A stretch of DNA of 64,000 nucleotides from Enoplosus armatus. Lineage: Eukaryota > Chordata > Actinopteri > Centrarchiformes > Enoplosidae. Made by a program: the position numbers and the translations under genes. The stretch lies in the NCBI RefSeq assembly GCF_043641665.1, contig NC_092200.1, positions 19,117,423 through 19,181,422 of the forward strand, read 5' to 3'. This document shows, piece by piece, positions 1 to 11,000 of the stretch. The first letter of the stretch is position 1; each line of letters begins with the position of its first letter. The notes below the pieces were generated by a model. That model worked only from the letters and a program-made list of their open reading frames with translations. It was not told the DNA's origin and ran no database searches.

Positions 1-1335
1 AAGCTTGCCAAAAAGTTGTGGCAGCTTCTACAGAGTGACTGAAACGTTTTGTTTTTACTTCAAAATGACTTTATTTCATTCAAGACAGTTAAATTTGACA
101 GATTATAGCCTAGGAAATCCTTTCTGCAGTTTAAAACTCGCCAAAAAGTCATGGCAGCTCCTACAGAGTGACCGAAACATTTTGTTTGCTTCAAAATGAC
201 TTTATTTCGTTCAAGAGGGTTTTGCGTGAAAGATTACAACCCAAATAGTCTTTTTTGCCTGTTAAAATACATTTAAAGGGCCAATACAACCCCTAAATTG
301 CAGTTTAAAGCTTGCCAAAAAGTGATGGCAGCTCCTACAGAGTGACTGAAACGAGTTTTTTCTGCTTCAAAATGACTATTTCGTTCAAGAGAGTTTTACG
401 TGAAGGATTACAGCCCAAATAGTCTTTTTTGCCTGTTAAAAATACCTTTAAAGGGCCAATACAACCCATAAATTGCAGTTTAAAGCTTGCCAAAAAGTGA
501 TGGCAGCTCCTACAGAGTGACTGAAACTGTTTTTTTTCTGCTTCAAAATGACTTGGTTTCATTCAAGAATGTTACATTTCTAAGACTGTAGCCCACAAAT
601 TCCTTTCTAACTTAAAAATCCCGTAAAATGGCCAATACAACCCATGAATTGCAGTTTAAAGCTTGCCAAAAAGTGATGGCAGCTCTTACAGAGTGACTGA
701 AACATTTTGTTTTTACTTCAAAATGACTTTATTTCATTCAAGAGGGTTAAATTTGACAGTTTATAGCCTAGGAAATCCTTTCTGCAGTTTAAAACTTGCC
801 AAAAAGTGATGGCAGCTCCTACAGAGTGACTGAAACGAGTTTTTTCTGCTTCAAAATTACTTGATTTCATTCAAGAATGTTAAATTTGAAAGATTATAGC
901 TCATGAATTCCTTTCTGACAGTTAAAAATACCTTTAAAGGGCCAATACAACCCATAAATTGCAGTTTAAAGCTTGCCAAAAAAGTGATGGCAGCTCCTAC
1001 AGAGTGACTGAAACAGGTTTTTTCTGCTTCAAAATGACTTGGTTTCATTCAAGAATGTTAAATTTCAAAGATTGTAGCCCACAAATTCCTTTCTAACTGT
1101 TAAAAATCCCGTTAAAGGGCCAATACAACCCATAACATGCAGTTTAAAGCTTGCCAAAAAGTGATGGCAGCTCCTACAGAGTGATTGAAACGTTTCTTTT
1201 TTTGCTTCAGAATGACTCGATTTCATTCAAGAGGGTTAAATTTGACAGATTATAGCCCACGAAATCCTTTCTACCTGCTAAAATTACCTTTAAAGGGCCA
1301 ATACAAACCATAAAATGCAGTTTTATACCTGCCAT
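1..1335. repeat. Tandem array of about 134-178 bp units
   Basis: At least eight diverged copies follow one another, recognised by the recurring block AAGCTTGCCAAAAAGTGATG near 1, 138, 308, 484, 659, 793, 969 and 1147. Start-to-start spacings are about 137, 170, 176, 175, 134, 176 and 178 bases. The short units lack a segment of roughly 40 bases that carries the motif TAAAGGGCCAATACAACCC. The array is cut by the window edge on the left and fades after about 1335. Short minus-strand open frames here share the same residues only because the DNA is repeated; I see no recognised protein domain. Confidence 0.9.
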
Positions 1336-3790
1336 AGACTGCCCAATTTTATTGAGTGAATTGAAGTCTTTCAATACATATTTTATACAAAGAAGTCACA
1401 CTGACAACGGCGTCCGTCAGGCAGTTTTAAGATGAAGCAATGGTAATTAACTGGCTCGTGTTCAGATTGATGCGGCTGAGTTGGGCAATGAAAACGGCCA
1501 CTGCCACTCATAAAGGGCCGTTCCGTCCACGTTGACGCTGATCCCAATCGGCAGCATGAACAGGCACACAAACCTGTCGCGTTTCGGCAAAATTCGATGC
1601 TTTGATACCCAAATAGGTCACCTATTTGATTCATGCAGATCTGATAAATAAAAAGGGAGATGATTGTGCTTGGATGCCACAGGTGGTAGACTACTCGAGC
1701 AGCCGGGAAAGGTTTGTAAAATAATAAAAGTGCGTGTGGTGCACAATCTGGTGGTGAGGAACGCAGTCCCCGTCTCATCTGAATACGTCAGACCTGATTC
1801 TACATTCTAACAAAGGACAAACTAGTCTAGTTTTATTCCTTGTATTTAATGAGCTTTCTCGTGATTAAAAGCACCCTGAAATTTGTATCTTGCCGACACT
1901 AAGTTGGTGACCAACTTAGTTCTTAGTTCAGCATCCAAATGAGAAATTGGAAATGAAATAGAAAACACCACTGTGGTATGAACAAACAACTTCAAATAAA
2001 TTCATTAGTCAGTGTCCCATTTTATCAGAAGTGACGTTTATTTACATATTTCACAATGTATAATGGCATTTTATGTCGAAAGCCTCGGAGCAGATGAAAA
2101 GGAGAAGAGGAGGTTAACAAGGAGAGAGCAGAGAGAACACGAGTTTAAGATGCTTTAACATTTCCTGTACCTGTTGCATAGTTTGATGTGATTAATACCT
2201 TAATACCTTCTAATATTGTGCTGTGTGTTCCCATTATCCAACAGCCTGAGACCAAAAGTTGTTGCTGTGCGGGTCCCCTGGTCTCATTCTGAAACCTGCT
2301 ACAGGGTGGTATCGGGGGGTGGGGGTCCTCTAAAGTCGGCACAGTCCATGACCTACATTATCCTAACAAAGTGCCAATGCAGGCTTTGCTGTTGTATGGA
2401 TCTGTTACGACCCCCGTCTGGAGCCATAAGGGGAGTCCACTGGAGGACAGTCTGTTAATCTTTAAATATACAACAACTGGGCAGGAAAAGGAGAAATACA
2501 CACAGACCGGATGTAGGTAAGGTCCTGACAGAAAGAAATAATACGCATAATAAGACCTTATGTCAATAATTGCCTTTAACACAGATGAGCTGCTGTAAAT
2601 GACGCTGAATTCATGTTCTACCAAGGTATAAATACAGGCCAGATGACTGGGCACTTAAATGTGTTTTTGATATTCATGGTGACCCTTTGACCACCCCTTT
2701 AGTCTCTGGAAGCCCATTTCTGCTTCTGCAGGGGACAAAAAACAAAACACTTATGACTTCTTATGACTTCTGACTTCTCATCATGATTGTATACAGCTCA
2801 TCATTTCTGAGATATTAAGTCATAATAATGAGAAGAAAATATTTATTAATGGGACTTTTTTCCCCCCAGTGGCAGAATTGGGCTTCCATATATATAGCAC
2901 CCTCATCAGGTCCAAAGTTCCACTTGTGTAAGAAAAGACAAAAAAAAACCTCTGAGAGAGCACATTCATCCTCCCCTGAGGAGCATACCGTGGGCGCATA
3001 TTACACTTTTTTACTACACATATATTGGCATTAGTACATTTTTTTTCTATCACTTTTTTCTTTTTTACTTTACTTAGCCATGCAAGCCACAAAGTAAGTG
3101 TTTACTACTTCCCTCAAGTCTATCGAGCTCTGTGCGATGTGCGTCGCGGCTTGCCAATTTAGTGAGAGGTTTGACAACCGCACAGAAAGTAAGTACGATG
3201 TTTGGAAGAAAAAGGACACTACGATGCCGCGTGAGAAGGCCCGCTGTGTTTTCAGAGGAGTCGGTGCATCGCTGCGCGGGCATATCGATGGGGAAGGGAA
3301 ATCATCATCATCGATGTATTTACTGCAGCACAAAAGTCCAAAAGTTCTTCAGCAAAATGACCATCATCATCATCATCATCATCTGTACATACTGGAGCTA
3401 AAACATCACCCTTTTCTTTTCTTTCTTTTTTACAAACACGAGCTTTGAGGAAACACAAGTATGCGTTAATTCAGATCTGACAAGTATACTGGTTTGTGCT
3501 TTCATGTGACAGTTAGGAGACAGTTCTTTACTGGTTGACTAAGGGAAGCTTTCAGGTCGGAACCGATTCTAGTGAACCGTTCAGGTCTGATTTCAATATT
3601 CACAAATTGCTTTCCATCCTGTTGTTGTCCTGGCTTTCAAAATAGAGTTCTGGCGGGAATCCGGAATTTCTTGGCATGAAAATGGTCACACTTCACCACG
3701 TCATATAGCCCCGAACCAGTTCCCATTTCCACATTTTCTTTATGGACTTTAAAGCTGTGAGTTGTTAGTTATTCATTCGAACAAAAATAT
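1336..3790. other. Intergenic stretch, no gene recognised
   Basis: No exon, RNA gene or named repeat could be supported here. Small open frames are short, overlap on both strands and lack domains. A (CAT)n microsatellite lies at about 3358-3383. Confidence 0.5.
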
Positions 3791-3799
3791 TCAAATTTT

Positions 3800-4260
3800 T
3801 GGGAAAGGTGCTTATTTGTTTTCTTGTTTAGAGAGTTGGAGGAGAAGACTGACCCCACCCCCATGTCTGTACAATATATATGAAGCTACAGCTAGCAGCC
3901 ATTTGGTTTAGCTTAGCATAAAGACTGGGAGGGGGAAACAGCTAGCCTGGCTCGGTCCAACAGCAACAAAATACCTACCAGCAGCTCACTTATTAACACG
4001 TAAATTTCACTTGTATATTGTAAATGTGTATATTTTTATTTTCTATTTCTTATTTTTATATTTTGTACATACTTTTATTTCAAAATTTATGCTGCTTTCT
4101 AATCTTGAATGGGAGCACCAGTACTGTAAAGTCTCCCCCCGGGGATCAATAAAGTATTTCTGATTCTGATTCTGATTCTGATGTGTAGTTTGTTTAATCT
4201 GTACGAAAACTGAAAAGTGTCTGACTTGAGTATTGACTTTAATGGAAGAGGCCTTTCCCT
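3800..4260. repeat. Fold-back type repeat, copy 1, split by a LINE tail
   Basis: The left part carries a block very common in teleost DNA (AGCTTAGCATAAAGACTGG followed by AACAGCTAGCCTGGCTC) and matches the left arm of the better-preserved element at 4886-5411. After about 4010 it is interrupted by a LINE 3-prime tail. A short piece matching the opposite arm (GTTTGTTTAATCTGTAC) resumes after about 4185. The outer ends are approximate. Confidence 0.6.
4012..4182 (+). mobile_element. LINE 3-prime end fragment
   Basis: A T-rich untranslated-type stretch runs into CCGGGGATCAATAAAGTATT and ends in three copies of the pentamer-like tail TTCTGA. This arrangement is typical of 3-prime truncated fish non-LTR retrotransposons. 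No coding part remains. It lies inside the fold-back repeat at 3800-4260. The clade (L2 or Rex-like) is not settled by this fragment. Confidence 0.65.
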
Positions 4261-4544
4261 GTTAGCATAAAGCGTGTCGTTGGATTTTTTCTTTTTTTTT
4301 ACAGCTTTAAAGTCACTAAGATTTCCAGGAGATAGTCGCGATATGTAGCGTGCGGCCCCCGGATGAGGGAAAACACTGAGAAGCTTGCGGATGACAACCT
4401 TTGAACGGCCTTCATCCCTTCTACAGTAAGGACGTCCTGCTGAGAGCAGAGCCGCTTCACATTCAGCAGATCGTGTCTCTCGCTCTCATACAATCACATT
4501 TAGCACACCAACACTGAATTATTCAAAACCAAGGAACAAAGGTG

Positions 4545-4548
<4 letters not shown>

Positions 4549-4583
<35 letters not shown>
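4549..4583. repeat. (GT)n microsatellite
   Basis: About 17 uninterrupted GT repeats. Confidence 0.95.
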
Positions 4584-4586
<3 letters not shown>

Positions 4587-4885
4587 CTCCCAGCAACACA
4601 CACAATATCAGGGAGTGTGCATGAAAGAATTAGTTGGACAAAAATAAATATTTCACTTAAGAAAAAAAGATGCGCAACGAAGTGCGTCGTCAAATAAATT
4701 AAGAATAGTAATTTTGTTAAATCTTTATAATTTACATAAGGTCCTTAGAATGTATCTGTAAATAAATAAATAATGTTTATCCTTCAAAATACACCCAATA
4801 GTGCCCTTAATCCCCATTTTCGCCCCCCCCCCCCCATCTCAAAGCTGTAAAACAGTGGGTGCTACAGTAAAATCACGTGGTTTGA

Positions 4886-5411
4886 GGAATAGTTCAACAT
4901 TGTGGGAAATACACTTACTCGCTTTCGCAAGTTCGATGAAAATGTCAACTTCATTGTCCGGGTGTTAAGCACATTGCTGAGTCCAGGACGCAGTTAGCCT
5001 ACCTTAGCACAACGGCAGCTAGCCTGGCTCCGTCCAAAGTTTAAAACGCCACCTCTGAAGCTCACAATTAACATGTGGCATCAGAAACGTTAAAAATAAC
5101 AATTTGTGGTTTTAGGTGGGGCTTCATGCTGGAACTATTTCTTGGCGAACAGCTGGGTGCAGTGGTTTCCCCAGAGTTTCCAGCAGGTAACTCCCCCTAA
5201 AACCACAAATAGTCATTTTTATGTTTCTGTCTGTGTACAGATTAAACAAACAAGAAACATGAGCTTTAGAGATGTTGGTAGGAGTATTTTCATCCCCCCC
5301 CCCCCCTCTATAAAAGATGTTAGCTCTCATGCTAAGCTAATTGTCACCAAGCTCCATGTTTAATTAGGAGTGCGAATGAGCGAATCATTTCCCACTATGT
5401 CAAACTATTCC
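4886..5411. mobile_element. Fold-back (long inverted repeat) element
   Basis: The ends GGAATAGTTCAACATTGTGG (left) and the complement of the right end, GGAATAGTTTGACATAGTGG, form terminal inverted repeats. The centre also pairs: TTTGTGGTTTTAGG at about 5103 and CCTAAAACCACAAA at about 5195. The whole element is therefore an imperfect palindrome with arms of roughly 240 bases around a short loop. It encodes no protein. The family is abundant in teleost genomes, and related pieces occur here at 3800-4260 and 32615-32715. No target-site duplication was clear. Confidence 0.75.
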
Positions 5412-6098
5412 GCTGCATTTTGGAATGCGAAGCGCTTCCTTACACACCTTAGAATTTGCAATGAACATTTTGGAGGCATGTAAATGTGTTGTTTCTCACC
5501 ACATTGGCAGCTACAAACTGTACAGTCCTTGAGCTAACAACACAGGTTTCGCTTTCCCTTTTCCTCTGATTTTCACCACGTTTCTAATAATCACATTGAA
5601 AAAAACCCAAAGCGGTTTGGATTGTAATAAAGGGTTTCTTCACTGTATTGCTCCCGGGTTGTGAGAAATAATTCGGTATTTTACCTTTAACGTGCTTGAG
5701 ATGTTTGTTGCAGCAACTTGAAAGGAAAAACAAATATCTTTACATAAATCCACTCAACAGTAATGTGCAGTCGGTCTCGAGCAGCTGATTTTTCCTTCAC
5801 TAGATTTCCATAGGAAGTGCATGGAGAGAGGATGCAAAGTCACGTTTTTTTAAAGCGGTCACTCTGGGAAGCGGCTTGATGACGCACGAGGCTCTGGGCA
5901 CGTAACGCCCGATGACTCAGCAGGGAATGTCGGACGGACATGGATCACTCCTGCAGCTCCACAATTACTCTCAACTACAACATCAACCTCACAGTCGACG
6001 GCGTGGATTTGCTTTGCCCTTGTGAGCCAATCCACTTTTCGCGGGAATTTCACAGTTTTAAATGCTGGTGTGACCAAGCCTCGACAGAGTGTGTGTGT

Positions 6099-6129
<31 letters not shown>

Positions 6130-7370
6130 GGGATAACCGTCTTGGAATAATGCCTGAGTACTCCCAAGGCAGAATAACAAGACGTTTTCCCTGTTCTTCC
6201 ATGAATGCAGCATCTGTCGCGGTAATGATTGAACTTTGTCCAATGCTACACTCACCATGCTAGCTGTACAGTACTGATGTGTAGCTACGGATAGCCTCAC
6301 TGGGTTAGCTGCCAGAAAAGTATAGCATGACCATCGAGGAGTGGTTATCTTCCAGTATGTTATGGCACTGACTTCACACAGTATCTAAAAAGTGAAAAGT
6401 GGCACATTGCTATAGGCTAGTGGGGGTGTGGTGGAACACAACGCTTTGGCTACATTGAACACGTAATGCATGCGGATTGGATGCGCAGCGGAATCGATCC
6501 TTCTACCGGCTACGCCTGCAAGCGCACACAAGGGGGGGGGGGGGCGTCGAGTCGTGCGAGTCACAGGCAAAACAAGACGGTGAGCTTTCCTTTTTGAGAT
6601 TGTGTCCTCGGTTCACAGCGCTTTGAAACTTCCACTTTTTCACCGAGTCTGTGTAGTATGGGTAAGTTAACATCTACAGACTTGCGCGTAAGGGATAAAG
6701 TTACCAAGCAACCGCCAGCTAGTACCGGCAGGGTGATCAAGACCCCAAAGTGGAAGCCCCGTTTGATACAAAGGAACGGATAAACAGTATGACTAAATAT
6801 AGAAACTTTATGACCCATTTCTGTGTGAAAGGGCACGCCTCGCGTAAAAAAGTACCAATAGAAGACGGCGTAGTGCTGCAGCATGCGCTCCGTGTACGCC
6901 CCCGCGTGCGTTAGGTGTTCGATGTAGCCCGCCTGTAGGACTCACGCGTACCATCAGCCACTGCCGTCTCGGCATCACTCTGTCCATGTCTGATTCATCT
7001 TGCGGTGAAGCTGAAGCCTTCGTTTGCTGCTAACAGGAGTATAAGCCAGTCTCTGCTGGAGCGGCTCATTATGTCATTACATAACCGGACTACACACACT
7101 GTAATAAAAAATGTATCAAGAACTCATCATTTAGTAAAGGGCCCATCTTGCAGTAAAATGCTGGATAGAAAAATCCAATCAAATAAAGTCAGTGTCATCC
7201 TTGAAATTGCTTTTAAGAATGGTTTGTAGAGACACCAAATGTCCTTCACTTCCAAATGTCCTTTTATAAATCATCATATTTGACTTTGTTACATTTCTCA
7301 GCTGTTCCGTCGGAACCGTTTCTTAACAATTATTAAAACACCATCCATTAAGACAAACAGTATCCAGCAT
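5412..7370. other. Intergenic stretch, no gene recognised
   Basis: A (GT)n tract at about 6089-6112 runs directly into a G run ending near 6132, and another G run lies at about 6533-6544. No exon or named repeat was recognised in the rest. Confidence 0.5.
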
Positions 7371-7376
7371 TTTAAT
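7371..7376 (-). other. Candidate VOPP1 polyadenylation signal (ATTAAA)
   Basis: TTTAAT on the plus strand reads ATTAAA on the minus strand, about 470 bases past the VOPP1 stop codon. I saw no AATAAA on that strand between it and the stop. If it is used, the 3-prime UTR would contain the (GT)n tract at 7577-7610. This is an inference from the motif alone. Confidence 0.3.
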
Positions 7377-7573
7377 ACATTATTAGAGTTTGACTGTCAT
7401 TTTCTGCACAGTTCTGGCTGTGGTTGCATTGGGAGGGGGCGGGGGAGACAGGTGACGGGGGTGGGTGAATCCAAAACCTCAACCTGAACTGGGTCCATCC
7501 TCGCTCGTCTTCAGTTCAGTTCACTGTACATAGATCCACATAAATCAAGAGTAAATGACGCACTGCAGATCAA

Positions 7574-7576
<3 letters not shown>

Positions 7577-7610
<34 letters not shown>
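7577..7610. repeat. (GT)n microsatellite
   Basis: About 17 GT repeats, lying in the probable 3-prime UTR of VOPP1. Confidence 0.95.
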
Positions 7611-7613
<3 letters not shown>

Positions 7614-7843
7614 TGAATGAGTGTGTGTTTGTGCATCTAGATTCTGGTTACTGTGCCTCTTCAACAGGACAAGAGATTGTGTGTTTTCCAAGTCTTACGT
7701 CCACAAACAGTAAAAGGTGCAAACAATTGGCAGGCTTTCCTCTTCCTCATCTTCATGTGAACTTCCTGCTAATTCAACCTCTAAGTTACCTCCTTCCTTC
7801 CCTTTTCCTTGTCAAGTTCCATCTGCTTAGTTCCTTGCGGACG

Positions 7844-8049
7844 TTACTTCTTGTCGGCGTTTTGAAATATTTGTTCGTAGGGCGGAGGTGGGTGGTTGCA
7901 GTAGGACGGAGGCGGAGGATAGGAGCCCATCATCATATGGGCAGAGCCGGGCTGCGCCGGGTACGCCGGGTGCGTCATGGCAACCCCTGGGTCGCCGCCC
8001 GTCATCCCGTTGACCCCGAAGCCCTGCATACTTCCCGGCTGCTGGGAAA
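7844..8049 (-). CDS. vopp1: vopp1 coding exon 5 (Pro-rich tail and stop)
   Basis: Acceptor CTTTCCAG. It encodes 67 residues and the TAA stop. The end [15 protein letters not shown] corresponds to human PPPPYEQVVKAK. The middle of the tail (Gly, Met, Pro) is the least conserved part. Confidence 0.95.
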
Positions 8050-11000
8050 CTGGAAAGAGAAACGGTTATCATTTAGTATCAGTTCTCTCGTTATGGACTG
8101 TGTGGTCTGCGGTTATCTTTTTGACACACCACCCCGTGCTTCGTCATTTCATTAAACAGCACACAGCATGTCACAAAAACACCTGATCTAGGATGTTTGG
8201 GGATCAGCTGGTTGAAGTTAGACCTACATCCACACTTAATCCACACAAAACTGTCCTAGGGCTGAAGCCTAACTGTACTTTAGCCCTGGAGGAGCTCACT
8301 GGACCCGTTAAAACCACGGACTTTGAAAACAGTAACGTGCAGATAGCAGAAGGGGAGGAGAATGGCGACTGAAATAGTCCTCAAAAATATACATACAGCA
8401 CAGCTAGTGTTTGGTTACATGAGCTCTCTTCACCTAAAATCAGCCATCAACAAGCTTCTGGCAGAATTAGCTGGATCTTTGACCTGTCTTCTTGGCTGAA
8501 TCGGTAACGTCAACCAAATTTGTTGGTTTTTCCTTGCATGGCTCGTCTTTTCAGGGTAGTCCATATATTCCACGTGGGACTGAGGTGAGGATTTTGGGGA
8601 AGGCCATTCCAACACCTTAGTGCTTTTGATGTGTGTTTGGGGGTCACTGTCCTGTCGGAACACCCAGCTGCGTCCAAGATTTAACCCTCTAGCTGATGGG
8701 TTGAGGTTGTCCCGAAGAATTCTGGAGGTAATCTTCCTTCGTCATTATTCCATCCCACTTTCTGCAAAGCATCAGTTCCACTGGCAGCAAAACAGCCTCA
8801 GAGAGCATGAAACTACCACCACCACCATGGTTTTCAGCTTTAAGGTTCTGATGTTGGAGCAAGGGCTTCTTTCTTGGAGGGTAGCCTTTCAGCCCATGGA
8901 CATTTGGAGTTCACTTGTGTTTCAGCAGCTTCTAAATCATGGAAGACCAGTTGTTTGGGGTGACTCTTCGATTACATCGGACCATCCAGACCAATTGTCT
9001 CTCAGCAGAGGGTGATCATTTGGGTTTGACTCCAGACACTGGCAAAGACTTCCCAACACTTGCAGTTGCACAGTAATTGATTGCACCGACGATCCTGGAA
9101 GCTGAAGTTTCTTTGAGATGGCCCCCAGGTGACATTCCTGACTTGCGTAAATCTATCTATCTCATGATGTTAAATGACATTTTAGAACTTTCTACTCCAC
9201 CAGTATATATAATATACAGCACTGTGAGTATACTGTATGTATATTTATGACCCATCAGATTTTGCCAACCAATTCGTAAAAAGATACCAACTCCCCACGT
9301 CCATTGGCATGAATGTCCTTTAGAAGTGCATCTAAACTTCAGAACAGCAACTGTAAATGGAGCGCAGACGGCACATGAGTAGAGATATGACATTGAATCT
9401 CTGTCAGCTGATACTCAAAGAGCTGATACACATACATCCCCTGTTTGTATTCAGCTATCATTGCATTGAATTTCATCTTTTGACAGCTTCTGTTTATTTG
9501 GATCTCGCCTTGACCATTGCTGTAGTGTTGAGTTTCAAAAGTTCATTCTTGACCTTGGGAACGGCAACCGACAAAAGCTGTCTCGCCACAAAGACTGTTT
9601 AGTTGCTGTTCTGATTGCACTTTGAGGACTTCTTGTCCATGGTGGGTTCAGAATTAATTCTTGAAAGTACTCAGAAAAAAAAAAAATGGAACATTGAACA
9701 TAGATTCTGCGAAAAAGTGATGGCCTTAAATACTTTCAAACTGCTACGTTTGGTGTAATGAAAATCGAAGGAGCACGTAACTCCAAAGTGACAGCTAAAC
9801 GGATCAGGAGGTAAAAGGCTGAACCAAAACCATTCATCTAATGAATAAATGAGGCTTTGAATGTAGTCTTTGACATGATGTCCTCACCTCGTTCACTCAG
9901 TCTTCTTTTTGTCTAAGCTACCACTGGCACAGTTCCATCACTAAGATTCCTTAATTATCTCTTCGGGGATAAAAAAAAATGTTTGGCTACAGTCCAAAAG
10001 CCCAAAATGAACTCTCATGAAATCCTTTCATGTTCTCAGAGCAGACTGTCAGAAATGATTAGAGCGAGCAGCCCGTGATACTGACTTTGTTTTGGAGGGA
10101 GAGAGGAACTGGTTATGACTTCCTCTTCTGGGTACCTTTCTAGCATCTAGAATGCCTTTTCACATGGTTATTTTTGTAATGTTCCATTCAATTTTCTTGC
10201 TTGGCTTACTATGTAATATATATATCTATACTATATTAAATTAATAATATATTTACTTGAGAGTCAGGCAGAAAACGCAGTATGCCATTTGATTGATAGA
10301 AAAATGACCAACGGCACATGCTAAATGCAACACATGAGCGGGGTAAGCCGAACTCTCCCGTCGCAATGCCTTCCTCCCATACATCGGGCCCACACGAGGG
10401 GTCCAAGTCAGATTCACCAAACTCGGAAACATTTGTAAAACGCTCGTTTCAGCCTGATGAATGCTGCTTGTTCATTTGCTCCTTTACGAAGGAGTGAAAA
10501 TCAGACTTTCACGCCGCAAAGATGGAAATCATCAGACAAAAAGCATGAACAAATCTAGAAGTGTCAGTATTAGAGGACCTGAATGCAAACATGAAGAGGG
10601 AATGTTCTGACATTAAGCAACGCGGTCCAAGACAAGTGGTCATGTGACAGTCTCAGAGATGTTACATGAGAGAATATTATAACCTGCAGTAGGTACACTG
10701 AGAAGGGCCATGAGTCAGCTGTCGGGAGTGAGAGAACTACTGTACTGCTGTTTTATTTTAGTTCATTTTCACATCACAGGTATTAAACTCAAGAATCGCC
10801 TCAATCTGAATGAAGTTTCAGTCTTTTTTTTTTTTTTTCCTCTTGAAGAAAGTCGTTCTATCTGTACGCGACTGGTACGACAGGTCCACCTGAGGGACCT
10901 GTTTGTCAGCAACGCCAGAGTTATAAGTTTCAGGACCCATAAAGAGACACAGCACATTTTCTCAAAATGCATCCAGCTTATCACAAACAAAATAGTTGGC

